DNA of 24,439 bases from CAZCBD01 sp964496755 (GCA_964496755.1 CAZCBD010000018.1:1-24439); one strand, 5' to 3'; counted from the first letter of the stretch, positions 1 through 8,109 are shown. The notes: a model not told the origin generated them from the letters alone. Translations and numbers: made by a program.

Positions 1-1
1 G

Positions 2-571
2 TTTAAGCAATCGGCTTTGGCACCTAAATCGCTATACGTTAAAGGATGGATTTATAAAAATGATTTGAAAAACTTCGATTCCCTTTTGAATGTTTATAGA
101 ACTTTGGATACTGCATATGCTACCACCGAATATGCGAGGAAGATCAGATCCGAATTGGCAATTTACGAGGCTGATATTAAAAGAAAGATTCAAAAGGCAA
201 AAGCGGATTCCATTAAGGCTTTAATGAAAGATAGCTTACAATTAACTTCTGATTCAACTGCAACCGATTCCCTGAAAAACATGAGTGATTCGTTGAAGCT
301 TAAAGTAGATTCGTTGAAAAATAATTCTAAGGAATTAAAACTTAAGAACAACAAAAAAGAAATATTGAAAAAGGGTTTTATTCCTGAAGAAGATGAAAAT
401 GATGATGTGGAAAGAAGAAAAAAGAATACAAGTAAATTGGAAAAAGAAAACAAAATATCTCCGGAGAAACAGCAAAAAAAGAAAGATTCAGTGAAAAAAG
501 ATTCGATTAATCGGGAAAAAGATATTTTGAAGAAGAAATTAAAAAACGAATCCGAAAAAGACCCTTTGTAG
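2..571 (+). CDS. TPR-like protein, C-terminal part (5' end outside window)
   Basis: The reading frame is open from base 2 with no convincing start, so this is the 3' end of a longer gene. A TTG at 17 is probably internal. The first ~50 visible residues (PKSLYVKGWIYKND, then an A-x-x-x-Y-A helix) look like the last tetratricopeptide repeat of an envelope-associated TPR protein, of the kind that counts substrate units or assembles complexes. The rest is a highly charged, Lys/Asp/Ser-rich low-complexity tail of ~130 residues. It contains three spaced D-S-L-K units near residues 84, 91 and 98, and probably forms a coiled coil or is disordered. No transmembrane segment is visible in this part. The TAG stop is 11 bp before the next gene, so the two may be co-transcribed. 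The TPR assignment rests on one repeat and is moderate; no specific function can be given. Confidence 0.6.
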   Translation, partial: FKQSALAPKSLYVKGWIYKNDLKNFDSLLNVYRTLDTAYATTEYARKIRSELAIYEADIKRKIQKAKADSIKALMKDSLQLTSDSTATDSLKNMSDSLKLKVDSLKNNSKELKLKNNKKEILKKGFIPEEDENDDVERRKKNTSKLEKENKISPEKQQKKKDSVKKDSINREKDILKKKLKNESEKDPL

Positions 572-582
572 TTGAGGGTAAA

Positions 583-1242
583 ATGAAAGAAGTAGATTTA
601 TTCCAACTTGTTAAATCGGGTGAATCCGCAACAGTTGAATTTAAACAACAATTCCCCACACACCCAAAAATAGCTAAAGAAATGATTGCTTTTGCAAATT
701 CCAAAGGTGGAGTTTTAATTTTCGGTATTAAAGATAACGGCAAAATTATTGGTGTGGATAGTGAAAAAGAAATTACCAACTTAGTTACTGAAACAGCAAA
801 AGATTATTGTGAGCCTCCTATCAAGATTAATATTGAATATTTTGAGTTCAAAGGAAAAGAAATTGTTGTTGTGCAAATAAATGAATCGGATAAAAAACCT
901 CATCGGATACAGGATTACAACGAAAAAATGGATTTGAATACTGCACAAGTTTATGTGCGTGTAAATGACAAAAGTGTGCCGGCAAGCAAGGAAATGATTC
1001 GACTATTGCGTAATCAAACAAGCGGCAAACCTTTAGTGAAATATAGAGTTGGAGATGACGAAAAAAAAGCATTTGAGTATTTGGAGAGAAATGAAACCAT
1101 CACGGTAAAGGAATTATCGGATTATGCAAATATATCGAAAAGAAGAGCATCTCGGGCTTTGGTGAAATTAGTTCGTGCGGGGTTACTTTTTTTGCACACA
1201 AAAGAAAACGGGAAAGAATTTTTTACATATATTTCAGAATAA
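583..1242 (+). CDS. AlbA_2/Schlafen-type DNA-binding protein with C-terminal winged helix
   Basis: 219 residues. The N-terminal half is an AlbA_2 (divergent AAA-4, Schlafen-like) domain: ESATVEFKQQF near residues 14-24, then I-A-F-A-N-S-K-G-G near 36-44 and the V-L-I-F-G-I-K-D-N-G strand-turn that is diagnostic of the family. A Y-V-R-V-N-D-K-S element closes the domain near residue 130. The C-terminal ~60 residues (TVKELSDYANISKRRASRAL onward) read as a winged helix-turn-helix. Such proteins are usually annotated as ATP-binding or putative transcriptional regulators; targets are not predictable. GAGGG at 574-578 sits 4 nt before the ATG and fixes the start. The gene follows the TPR gene by 11 bp and ends at a strong terminator, so it is the last gene of that unit. 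The family call is secure, the regulatory role inferred. Confidence 0.85.
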   Translation: MKEVDLFQLVKSGESATVEFKQQFPTHPKIAKEMIAFANSKGGVLIFGIKDNGKIIGVDSEKEITNLVTETAKDYCEPPIKINIEYFEFKGKEIVVVQINESDKKPHRIQDYNEKMDLNTAQVYVRVNDKSVPASKEMIRLLRNQTSGKPLVKYRVGDDEKKAFEYLERNETITVKELSDYANISKRRASRALVKLVRAGLLFLHTKENGKEFFTYISE

Positions 1243-1266
1243 AAAGCCCTTATTTAAGGGCTTTTT
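1241..1266. terminator. Bidirectional rho-independent terminator
   Basis: A perfect 12-bp inverted repeat (AAAAAGCCCTTA / TAAGGGCTTTTT) with a 2-nt loop lies directly between the stop of the AlbA_2 gene and the stop of the convergent symporter gene. The A tract on one side and T tract on the other give a U-run in either direction, so it can end transcription from both strands. Confidence 0.9.
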
Positions 1267-1289
1267 ATAACATGTGATATATTTTAATC

Positions 1290-3080
1290 TTAAAGCATTT
1301 CTAATTTGCCCCAATTTTTCCATAAGAAAAAACCGCTAAAACATGCAACTATGGCAGTAACAATTCCCATAAAAGTTTCAGCATAAAGGAAATACCCCAA
1401 AGAGAAAACAATACTGTAAACCAAAAAAGTTCCGGCAATCATACTTAAAATGCCTCTTGCTAAATCGCCTTGTTTTGCCGATTGTGTAATGGGTTCGGGG
1501 GTGGATTTTGAAAATTCGATAACTTTATTCCAGCCCTTACCACCGGGACGAATCAATTTATAGAATTTTATTAATGTTTCTTTTTTTGTAGGTTTTGTTA
1601 AAAAGGTTACGGCAAGCCAAATAATAGTTGTTAAAACTACACCGACAACTAATCTGATGTGAGTATCCATTGGTAAGAAACCGAGATGTTCATGTATCAT
1701 TTCAAAATAAATGGCAACAATAAAAGAAACAATCATACCCGTTATTTCGGTTGCAGCATTAATGCGCCACCAAAACCAACGTAAAATAAATATTAAACCG
1801 GTACCTGCTCCTATTTGCAAAAGAATGTGAAATGCTTGCAGAGCATTTTGTAAAAACAGAGCAATTGTTCCTGCAACCAGCATTAATATTACGGTTGAGA
1901 TTCTGCCGATTTTTACTAACTCTTTTTCCGAGGCGGTTGGTTTTAAAAATCTTTTATAAACGTCATTTACAATGTAAGATGACCCCCAATTAAGTTGAGA
2001 AGCCATTGTTGACATATAGGCTGCAATTAACGATGCAACAACAATTCCTAAAATTCCTTTCGGTAAAAAAGTGAGCATTGCCGGATATGCTAAATCATCT
2101 TTTAGAATAGATGGATCGATATTAGGAAATTTTGCTTGTAATACGGCAAGATCCGGGTAAATAATAAGAGAGGCTAAGGCAACTAAAATCCATGGCCAAG
2201 GTCTAACGGCATAATGTACAATATTAAAGAAAAGGGTTGCACCCATTGCATGCTTTTCATTTTTTGCCGAAAGCATACGTTGTACCATATATCCACCGCC
2301 ACCCGGTTCGGCTCCCGGATACCAAACACTCCACCACTGAACTGCAATTGGAATTATAAACACAATTAAAAGTGTTTGAGGATCATTAAAATTTGGTAGT
2401 AAAGATAACTTATCTGCTACGTTCGGGTGCGAGAATAAGCCCGATAAACCACCAACTTCAGGAAGTCCTACGGCTACAACAGCTGCTATTATAGCACCAA
2501 ACATAGCAAATATAAATAAGAAAAGATCCGTAAACAAAACCGAACGGAGTCCGCCCAAACCGGCATAAATAACAGTGATTAATAAGGCTACTGATATTGT
2601 TTCCAATGGAGTGGTATTTAGAAGCACACTGCCAATTTTAATTGCCGCTAAGGAAACTGTTGCCATTATCATAACGTTAAAAAAGAAGCCTAAATATATT
2701 GCACGAAAACCTCGCAAAAAAGCAGCGGTTTTTCCACTGTATCTTATTTCGTAAAATTCAATGTCTGTCATTACATTTGAGCGCCGCCAAAGTTTAGTAT
2801 AAACAAAAACCGTGAGCATACCGGTTAAAAGAAACGCCCACCAAAGCCAATTACCGGAAACACCGTAGTTTCTTACCAAATCGGTAACTAAGTTTGGGGT
2901 GTCGGTAGAAAATGTCGTGGCAACCATTGAAATACCCAATAACCAAAAAGGCATATTGCGGCCGGAAAGAAAAAAATCGGCAGAAGTATTGCCCACTTTT
3001 CGTGAGGCTATAATGCCTATGGATAAAATAATAACAAAAAATATTGCAATTATTATCCAATCTAAACCTCCAAGTAGCAT
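1290..3080 (-). CDS. Sodium:solute symporter family protein (SSS)
   Basis: 596 residues and very hydrophobic, with roughly 13-14 membrane segments, matching the larger SSS members. The N-terminus (LDWIIIAIFFVIILSIGI, then F-F-L-S-G-R-N-M-P-F-W near residues 36-46) is the typical first helix and Na+-site loop, followed by a T-T-F-S-T-D-T-P-N segment near 55-63. A conserved D-x-Y-K-R-F motif follows S-S-Y-I-V-N in the central part. The substrate cannot be read from sequence. It probably imports a small solute, plausibly an amino sugar or other hexose, because it lies 14 bp downstream of a NahK-like sugar kinase and a nucleotidyltransferase on the same strand. A GGAG lies a few bases upstream of the ATG at 3080 and supports that start. 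The family is secure; the substrate is inference from neighbours. Confidence 0.9.
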   Translation of the reverse strand: MLLGGLDWIIIAIFFVIILSIGIIASRKVGNTSADFFLSGRNMPFWLLGISMVATTFSTDTPNLVTDLVRNYGVSGNWLWWAFLLTGMLTVFVYTKLWRRSNVMTDIEFYEIRYSGKTAAFLRGFRAIYLGFFFNVMIMATVSLAAIKIGSVLLNTTPLETISVALLITVIYAGLGGLRSVLFTDLFLFIFAMFGAIIAAVVAVGLPEVGGLSGLFSHPNVADKLSLLPNFNDPQTLLIVFIIPIAVQWWSVWYPGAEPGGGGYMVQRMLSAKNEKHAMGATLFFNIVHYAVRPWPWILVALASLIIYPDLAVLQAKFPNIDPSILKDDLAYPAMLTFLPKGILGIVVASLIAAYMSTMASQLNWGSSYIVNDVYKRFLKPTASEKELVKIGRISTVILMLVAGTIALFLQNALQAFHILLQIGAGTGLIFILRWFWWRINAATEITGMIVSFIVAIYFEMIHEHLGFLPMDTHIRLVVGVVLTTIIWLAVTFLTKPTKKETLIKFYKLIRPGGKGWNKVIEFSKSTPEPITQSAKQGDLARGILSMIAGTFLVYSIVFSLGYFLYAETFMGIVTAIVACFSGFFLWKNWGKLEML

Positions 3081-3094
3081 AGAGTCTCCATTTA

Positions 3095-4186
3095 TTAATT
3101 CGAAATTATATTGTTGATAATTTTTTCCAGATTTTGCTTTTGGGATTGCAAACTATTTAAAAGTGCAAATTGATTTTTGGTGCGAATTAAATTGTGGTCG
3201 GGAAATTTAATTTTGTAATATTTATCACCATTCAAGTAATCGGTTAAAAATCGGATGGCTTGTTCAAAAATTATTAACTCGGCACCATAAACCAAATGTT
3301 TGATTTCTTCGGTAGTTAGAATATTTTTTAATTCGGAAAGATAACCTTTTGCAAGTGCCGAAAAGATGTTTTCATCGATGAATATTTTTTTTAAATCTTC
3401 TTCGTCTTCTTTGGCAGGTGTTGCAGAGGTGCGAACCATATCACCAAAGTCATATAAAACCGTACCGGGCATTACAGTATCAAGATCAATTACGCATACT
3501 CCTTTGTTTGTTTTATTATCAAGCATAACATTATTGATTTTTGTATCGTTATGCGTAATACGAATCGGTATTTTTTTGTTTTTCAAAAGTGCTTCCATTT
3601 TATTTACAATGTGTTTATTCAACATTGCGTATTCAATTTCAAGTTTAGAATTCGATATTCTTTCGGGGATGCCTGTGTTTATTGAGTGTTCCAGATTTTG
3701 TAATCGTAAAGAAGTATTATGAAAATCATCTATTGTCGGTGAAAAATCACTTGGATTTGCATCAATTAATAATCTTTGAAATTTACCGAATGCTTTTGCA
3801 GCATTAAAAGAAATTTCCGGAGATGAGGTATAACTTACTGTATGGGCATTTTCGAAATAGTGCATTGCACACCAGAAATCTTGATTTTTGTCAATGTAAT
3901 AGAATTTATTCTGCGTAGATTTTATTAATGTAATTGTTTTTTTTTCAAGCTCTTTTTCTCCTTCTAGAGTTAATTTTTTTCGGATGTGTTCGGTTGTTTT
4001 GATTGTATTTTCAATAACCTTAAGTGGAGCTTTAAAAATATTCTTGTTTATTTTACGAAGGATAAATTTTTTTGAAGAACATTCTACTAAAAAGGTTTGG
4101 TTTATATGTCCGTCTCCAAATGGAATAATAGATTTTATAGTTTTGTTAAATAAAAATTCTTTTGCAATATTAGTAATATTAAACAT
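3095..4186 (-). CDS. Sugar 1-kinase of the APH fold, NahK-like
   Basis: 363 residues, about the length of N-acetylhexosamine 1-kinases. It is an aminoglycoside-phosphotransferase-fold enzyme. The catalytic loop THNDTKINNV (residues 211-220) carries the probable catalytic base Asp214 and Asn219. The Mg-binding motif VIDLDTVMPG spans 232-241 and is followed by YDFGDMVR (245-252). The H-N-D-T-K-x-N-N plus I-D-L-D-T-V-M-P-G combination is characteristic of NahK, which phosphorylates GlcNAc or GalNAc at the anomeric hydroxyl. An N-terminal I-P-F-G-D-G-H-I-N-Q-T-F element (21-32) is the nucleotide-binding glycine loop. Its start overlaps the end of the nucleotidyltransferase gene by 8 bp, so translation is probably coupled, and the symporter follows 14 bp later. 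Phosphorylation of a sugar imported by that symporter is the natural reading. The exact sugar is unknown and drug resistance is unlikely. Confidence 0.85.
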   Translation of the reverse strand: MFNITNIAKEFLFNKTIKSIIPFGDGHINQTFLVECSSKKFILRKINKNIFKAPLKVIENTIKTTEHIRKKLTLEGEKELEKKTITLIKSTQNKFYYIDKNQDFWCAMHYFENAHTVSYTSSPEISFNAAKAFGKFQRLLIDANPSDFSPTIDDFHNTSLRLQNLEHSINTGIPERISNSKLEIEYAMLNKHIVNKMEALLKNKKIPIRITHNDTKINNVMLDNKTNKGVCVIDLDTVMPGTVLYDFGDMVRTSATPAKEDEEDLKKIFIDENIFSALAKGYLSELKNILTTEEIKHLVYGAELIIFEQAIRFLTDYLNGDKYYKIKFPDHNLIRTKNQFALLNSLQSQKQNLEKIINNIISN

Positions 4187-5096
4187 TTTTATTCCACAAT
4201 TTTACGGGATATTTTTTTTCCTTTATTAAGTTAGAAATCTTATTCTGAACGGTATCTTTATCTTCTTTGTATGTTAATCCGAACCAATTTTCATTGGTTT
4301 GTAAGACTTTAACATTCGCGATATTTTCAGTTATCAGATTGTTTACAACGGTTGGCAGATAAAATTCGGCTTTCGGATTTTGGATGTTTTCATTTAAAAA
4401 TGAAATAAAATATTTTTTGAAGTAATCTAAAATATCAGGTGTAAAAGCGAACATGTTCATTGAAACAATTTCATTTCCGGTTAAAGGGAATTTGCTTTCA
4501 TTTTCTTCATAAAAATATTGATTGTTTTCTCTTTTTATTTTTGTTCTTTCTGTAATTGTTCGGATAAAATTATCATGATTTATTTGGCAAATTCCCCGAG
4601 AAACATATCCGAATTCCGAAAGCGTATTTTTTAGTTTGAATCCTACCAGAGCAAAATTCAATTTGCTTTTTTCATTGCCGAGCAAAAATTCCGATGCAAT
4701 TTTAAATGAATTCATACCATAAAAATCATCTGCATTTATAACAATAAAAGGTTCGTTAATTACTTTAGCGGCCGCCATTACTGCATGAGCGGTTCCCCAA
4801 GGTTTTTCTCTGTTTTCGGGAAGTGAAAAACCTTCCGGTAAATCGCTTAATTCTTGATACACACACACTGTTTCTATGCTGCTTGGAATTTTATCGATGA
4901 TAGCTTTCTTAAAATTTTTTTCGAAATTTTTTCGTATTACAAAAACAATTTTTGTAATACTGCTTCTAATTGCATCGTAGATTGAGTAATCAATTATGGC
5001 TTCGTTATTTTTTCCGATGCCGTCAATCTGTTTTGTGCCGCCATAACGCGAGCCCATTCCGGCGGCTAATATTAAAAGTGTTAATGGTTTTTTCAA
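4179..5096 (-). CDS. Sugar-phosphate nucleotidyltransferase
   Basis: A GT-A-fold nucleotidyltransferase of ~305 residues. The activator loop L-A-A-G-M-G-S-R-Y-G-G-T-K-Q occurs about 10-23 residues from the N-terminus. A PWGTAHAV segment near residue 100 and a metal-site VINADDFYG near 120 follow the usual order for RmlA/GlmU-type pyrophosphorylases. It would join a sugar 1-phosphate to a nucleotide, giving an NDP-sugar. There is no ATG before the loop. A TTG at 5108 lacks a Shine-Dalgarno, whereas the TTG at 5096 has GGAA 6 nt upstream and gives the usual short M-K-K-P-L-T-L-L-I-L-A-A-G start, so I use 5096. It is the first gene of the minus-strand cassette and feeds directly into the kinase gene by overlap. 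No left-handed beta-helix acetyltransferase domain is present, so it is not GlmU. Confidence 0.85.
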   Translation of the reverse strand: MKKPLTLLILAAGMGSRYGGTKQIDGIGKNNEAIIDYSIYDAIRSSITKIVFVIRKNFEKNFKKAIIDKIPSSIETVCVYQELSDLPEGFSLPENREKPWGTAHAVMAAAKVINEPFIVINADDFYGMNSFKIASEFLLGNEKSKLNFALVGFKLKNTLSEFGYVSRGICQINHDNFIRTITERTKIKRENNQYFYEENESKFPLTGNEIVSMNMFAFTPDILDYFKKYFISFLNENIQNPKAEFYLPTVVNNLITENIANVKVLQTNENWFGLTYKEDKDTVQNKISNLIKEKKYPVKLWNKNV

Positions 5097-5342
5097 TTTT
5101 ATTTCCAATTTGTTTTTATAAGTATTGCAATATAAAAAAAATGTTTGATTCTAAAATATTTCGGTATGGAATTTGTTTTTTTATTATAATTTTTTACTTT
5201 TATAAAGCTTTGGAAAAATTATGTGTTTATAAATAAAGAGATATTATTTTTCTAAAAAACGATATCATTTAAGTGAAAATAGTTATAGTCAAACTTTATC
5301 TGTTAGTCTATGGGTTGAAACATTTATAATAGGAGGTAATTA

Positions 5343-5903
5343 ATGAAAAGAACTTTAATACTTTTGATTTTAACGATCTCATTCTTGTTTGGGCAAGGGA
5401 AATTTGAGGTTGGAATTAATACAGGTATTGCAACAGACTGGGGGTCATATCACAAAATCGGTTTAACCGGTGATATTTTAATTGGGTATAAATTTAGTGA
5501 AAAATTTTCAACTTCAATTGAGTTTGGTAAAATTATTTACGGAAGCAGTTATGATAATGTATATAATTCAAGTACAATAAAATTGGCATTTATGGGAACT
5601 TATAAATTTAACACAGGAAAACTTAAACCGTTTATTACAACCGGTTTGGAATTACAGTTTCATGATGCAATTACAGGTTTTCAAGAGTACACTATACCTC
5701 CTTATCCGGGAACACATCTAAAGGTTGATGTTGAAACCGGCAGAGTAATAAGTTTGAACATTGGAATCGGGTTAAGTTACGCTGTTAGTAATAAGACTGA
5801 TATTTCTATTGGTGCAGTTGAAGCAGGGATTTTAGTCAAAGAAATGCAAAAAGGACTTGGTGGTTATACAAAAATATTTATAGGAATGAAACACAGTTTA
5901 TAA
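5343..5903 (+). CDS. Outer-membrane beta-barrel protein
   Basis: 186 residues. A signal peptide (M-K-R then a hydrophobic run ending F-L-F-G-Q, cleavage near residue 19) is followed by alternating hydrophobic/polar strands with Gly/aromatic turns. Examples are strands around G-I-N-T-G-I-A-T-D-W-G and L-A-F-M-G-T-Y-K-F-N. The last residue pair is not the classic C-terminal Phe. The length fits a small barrel of about 8 strands of the OmpW/OmpA-like porin class. AGGAGG at 5331-5336 sits 6 nt before the ATG and is one of the best ribosome sites in the window, suggesting good expression. It stands alone, with a divergent sugar cassette upstream and a shared terminator downstream. The envelope role is inferred from structure-like features; no specific function is recognisable. 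Confidence 0.75.
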   Translation: MKRTLILLILTISFLFGQGKFEVGINTGIATDWGSYHKIGLTGDILIGYKFSEKFSTSIEFGKIIYGSSYDNVYNSSTIKLAFMGTYKFNTGKLKPFITTGLELQFHDAITGFQEYTIPPYPGTHLKVDVETGRVISLNIGIGLSYAVSNKTDISIGAVEAGILVKEMQKGLGGYTKIFIGMKHSL

Positions 5904-5915
5904 AAATAAATTCTA

Positions 5916-5947
5916 AATAAAGCATAGCTTTATAGCTATGCTTTATT
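5916..5947. terminator. Bidirectional terminator overlapping the stop of the methyltransferase gene
   Basis: A 14-bp perfect stem AATAAAGCATAGCT / AGCTATGCTTTATT encloses a 4-nt loop TTAT. It lies 13 bp past the barrel-protein stop. Its right arm contains the TAG stop codon (5936-5938) and last two codons of the convergent SpoU-type methyltransferase gene, so the hairpin serves both directions and is partly coding on the minus strand. Confidence 0.85.
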
Positions 5948-6478
5948 ATTTTCATAAATTTCACGTAGCTTAAAAATCGAAATACCGTAAGCAACACCAA
6001 CATTCAGTGATTGTTTAATTCCGTATTGAGGCAATTCGATAGTAAAATCGCACTCGTCAATCAATTCCTGCGAAACACCACTGATTTCATTTCCAACAAT
6101 TAAACATAAAGGGAATACATCGTTTTTAATTTTCGTATAGTCAGTGCTATTTTCAGTTAATTCCAAAGCAGCAATTTTGTATCCTTTTTCTTTTAAGCGT
6201 TTAACCAACTGCAAGGGATTGTTAAAAAATTCCCAATCTACGCTATCTTGAGCTCCAAGAGCGGTTTTTAGGACTTCCTTTTTTTCGGGTGTAGGAGTGT
6301 AACCGCAAAGATAAAGTTTTTTTACCATTGCAGCATCGGATGTGCGAAAGATAGAGCCTACATTATAACTACTGCGGATACTATTCAATAGAACGGCAAC
6401 AGGCATTTTATCAGCTTGCTCAATATTTTCCAATTTAATTCTTTTATCGGTAATTTCTTCGTGGCTAAGTTTTTTCAT
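5936..6478 (-). CDS. TrmH/SpoU-family RNA 2'-O-methyltransferase
   Basis: 180 residues from the chosen start. The three SpoU (SPOUT) motifs are in order: motif 1 N-S-I-R-S-S-Y-N-V-G-S-I-F-R-T-S-D, motif 2 L-I-V-G-N-E-I-S-G-V-S, and motif 3 I-E-L-P-Q-Y-G-I-K-Q-S-L-N-V-G-V-A. Together they form the knotted SAM-binding site; the Asn and Arg of motif 1 are the usual catalytic residues. The enzyme methylates a ribose 2'-OH in tRNA or rRNA, with the exact position unknown. It lacks an N-terminal extension, as in minimal TrmH/TrmL-like forms. An upstream in-frame start at 6520 would add 14 residues, but the ATG at 6478 has AAAAGGAAAATA before it and gives M-K-K-L-S-H-E-E. It overlaps the end of rlmN by 14 bp, suggesting a coupled pair of RNA-modification genes. 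Confidence 0.88.
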   Translation of the reverse strand: MKKLSHEEITDKRIKLENIEQADKMPVAVLLNSIRSSYNVGSIFRTSDAAMVKKLYLCGYTPTPEKKEVLKTALGAQDSVDWEFFNNPLQLVKRLKEKGYKIAALELTENSTDYTKIKNDVFPLCLIVGNEISGVSQELIDECDFTIELPQYGIKQSLNVGVAYGISIFKLREIYENNKA

Positions 6479-7550
6479 TATTTTCCTTTTTTGTAGCGGC
6501 AAGCTGACCACAGGCAGCAAAGATGTCGTTACCTTGGGTATCTCTAATCATTACGGTTATATTTTTTTTTCGTATTGCGGAAGCAAAATTTTCCATTTCA
6601 TCAATTGTAGCCGGCTCTAATTTTGCAGCAATTCCTTCGGGGGTTATGTGTGCAATACTGTTATATGGAATTAAATTAATTTTAGACGGCATAGTTTTAC
6701 AAATTTTAACAAGCTCAATTTGATCTTCTCGTCTGTCATTAAAATTCTTGAACAATGTATATTCAAAAGTAATTCTCGTATTGGTTTTTTTCGCATAATT
6801 TCTGCAAGCACGTAAGGTTTCTTTCAATTTATATTTTTCTGCTATCGGCATTATTTGTACTCTTAAATCATCGAAAGCAGCATGAAGAGATAGTGCTAAT
6901 TTTATCCGAAGTCCGCTTTCGGTTAATTTACGGATTTGCGGTGCAACGCCGGACGTTGAAAGAGTTACTCTTGTGCGGCTTATATTTTTATTAAATTCAG
7001 CAGTAAATATTTTAATAGCTTTTAAGGTTTCATTATAATTTAAAAACGGCTCTCCCATTCCCATAAATACTATATTCCGAATATAATCTCGATTGGTTTG
7101 TTTTGCAGTTAAAACATATTGATCAACAATTTCGCCCGCGGTTAAATTTCTTTTCAAACCGAGATAGCCGGTAGCACAAAACTTACAACCTAAAGGACAA
7201 CCGATTTGGGTTGATACACAAAGAGTTGCGGAATCTTTGCCGGAAGGGATTAATACCGTTTCAATATAATGTCCGTCATAAGTTTTGAATAAATATTTTT
7301 TTGTGTCTGTTTGCTCCGATTCTTGTACTTCGATTAGTTCCAGTGAAAAAATAGAATAAATTTTGTCAAGTTTTCTGCGTAATGCCTTTGGAATGTTGGC
7401 CATTTCCTCGAAACTATCCGACATATGATTATATAACCAATCGAAAATTTGTTCGCCCCTGAATTTTTGCTCGCGAATTCGAATCATTTCCTCTGATAAT
7501 TCTTTTACGGGAAGTCCTTTTATCTCTCTCTTTTTTTGCTTTGTATCCAT
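6465..7550 (-). CDS. rlmN: Dual-specificity RNA methyltransferase RlmN (radical SAM)
   Basis: 361 residues, normal for RlmN. It methylates C2 of A2503 in 23S rRNA and A37 of some tRNAs through a radical-SAM and methyl-cysteine mechanism. The 4Fe-4S motif is G-C-P-L-G-C-K-F-C-A-T-G (C-x3-C-x2-C), preceded by T-L-C-V-S-T-Q-I as in the E. coli enzyme. The G-M-G-E-P-F-L-N-Y-N SAM motif follows. The C-terminal G-N-D-I-F-A-A-C-G-Q-L supplies the catalytic methyl-carrying cysteine, so all key residues are present. The N-terminus L-P-V-K-E-L-S-E-E-M and F-R-G-E-Q-I-F-D-W-L-Y is the RlmN accessory helix domain. A TTG at 7574 would add 8 residues; the ATG at 7550 is preferred, although its Shine-Dalgarno is poor. 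It is followed by the overlapping SpoU-type gene. Confidence 0.95.
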   Translation of the reverse strand: MDTKQKKREIKGLPVKELSEEMIRIREQKFRGEQIFDWLYNHMSDSFEEMANIPKALRRKLDKIYSIFSLELIEVQESEQTDTKKYLFKTYDGHYIETVLIPSGKDSATLCVSTQIGCPLGCKFCATGYLGLKRNLTAGEIVDQYVLTAKQTNRDYIRNIVFMGMGEPFLNYNETLKAIKIFTAEFNKNISRTRVTLSTSGVAPQIRKLTESGLRIKLALSLHAAFDDLRVQIMPIAEKYKLKETLRACRNYAKKTNTRITFEYTLFKNFNDRREDQIELVKICKTMPSKINLIPYNSIAHITPEGIAAKLEPATIDEMENFASAIRKKNITVMIRDTQGNDIFAACGQLAATKKENNEKT

Positions 7551-7668
7551 AAAGTTTGCTAAAAATTTCCCCAACTTTTCTTTAACTTAAAAATAATGAA
7601 TATATTTGAAGTATTGTTTCAAAATAGTGAAACCAAAGTTAAAAAAATTGTATGTAGATAAAAAATAA

Positions 7669-8109
7669 ATGACTAAAATATTAAAAATATTAATAATTAC
7701 AGTATTTATTACAAGTCTCTTTGCACAAACAGAAAAGGGGATTTGGACAAAGAAAACGCACTCTTTTGTTATTGAGCTACAATCAACTAAGGTTAATAAA
7801 AATAAAAAAAGCAATTTGTCAACTAAAATTTTTTCGAATATTCGAAATCTTTATCAAAAAGTATTTTCAGATTATGATGGTGATAATTGTCCTTTTTATC
7901 CGAGTTGTTCGCATTTCTTTGTTTTATCTCTTAAAAGAGTTAGTATTTTAAAAGCAAGTTTGATGTTTGCCGATAGATTTACTCGTGATGCAAATATCTT
8001 TAAAAATTCCGAGGAATATCCGCGCAAAATAAACAATAGATTTTATGATCCGCCTAAATATTACGATGTTAATTATCTGAATGTTAAACTAAAAGGCTAT
8101 TTAAAATGA
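7669..8109 (+). CDS. Exported YidD-like protein
   Basis: 146 residues. The core D-G-D-N-C-P-F-Y-P-S-C-S-H (residues 70-82) followed by L-S-L-K-R-V-S-I-L-K-A-S-L-M-F-A-D-R is the YidD (membrane protein insertion efficiency factor) signature. Canonical YidD is a ~80-residue protein on the cytoplasmic face beside YidC/Sec. Here a signal-peptide-like N-terminus (hydrophobic residues 5-19, ending L-F-A-Q) and a ~45-residue linker precede the domain. The third Cys of the usual R-C-N-P segment is replaced (F-T-R-D-A-N). A tail with Y-D-P-P-K-Y-Y-D-V follows. The gene is not next to rnpA or yidC. It overlaps the next gene by 4 bp (ATGA), so it belongs to a three-gene unit with two TPR proteins. No Shine-Dalgarno is visible before the ATG. 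Domain membership is clear; function as an insertion factor is doubtful given the export signal. Confidence 0.8.
   Translation: MTKILKILIITVFITSLFAQTEKGIWTKKTHSFVIELQSTKVNKNKKSNLSTKIFSNIRNLYQKVFSDYDGDNCPFYPSCSHFFVLSLKRVSILKASLMFADRFTRDANIFKNSEEYPRKINNRFYDPPKYYDVNYLNVKLKGYLK

Noticed and set aside
3366..3722. Plus-strand ORF antisense to the NahK-like kinase.
   Set aside because: No domain, and the opposite strand has the complete kinase motifs.
4970..5236. Plus-strand ORF covering the divergent gap before the barrel gene.
   Set aside because: Most of it is antisense to the nucleotidyltransferase N-terminus, and its tail is AT-rich low-complexity sequence without a ribosome site.
7606..7635. 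GTTTC / GAAAC inverted repeat in the rlmN-YidD gap.
   Set aside because: A 5-bp stem in AT-rich DNA is expected by chance, and there is nothing to link it to either gene.
7587..7814. Minus-strand ORF of 75 aa overlapping the start of the YidD-like gene.
   Set aside because: It is antisense to a well-supported gene, has no recognisable domain, and its hydrophobic look is the complement of an AT-rich signal-peptide region.
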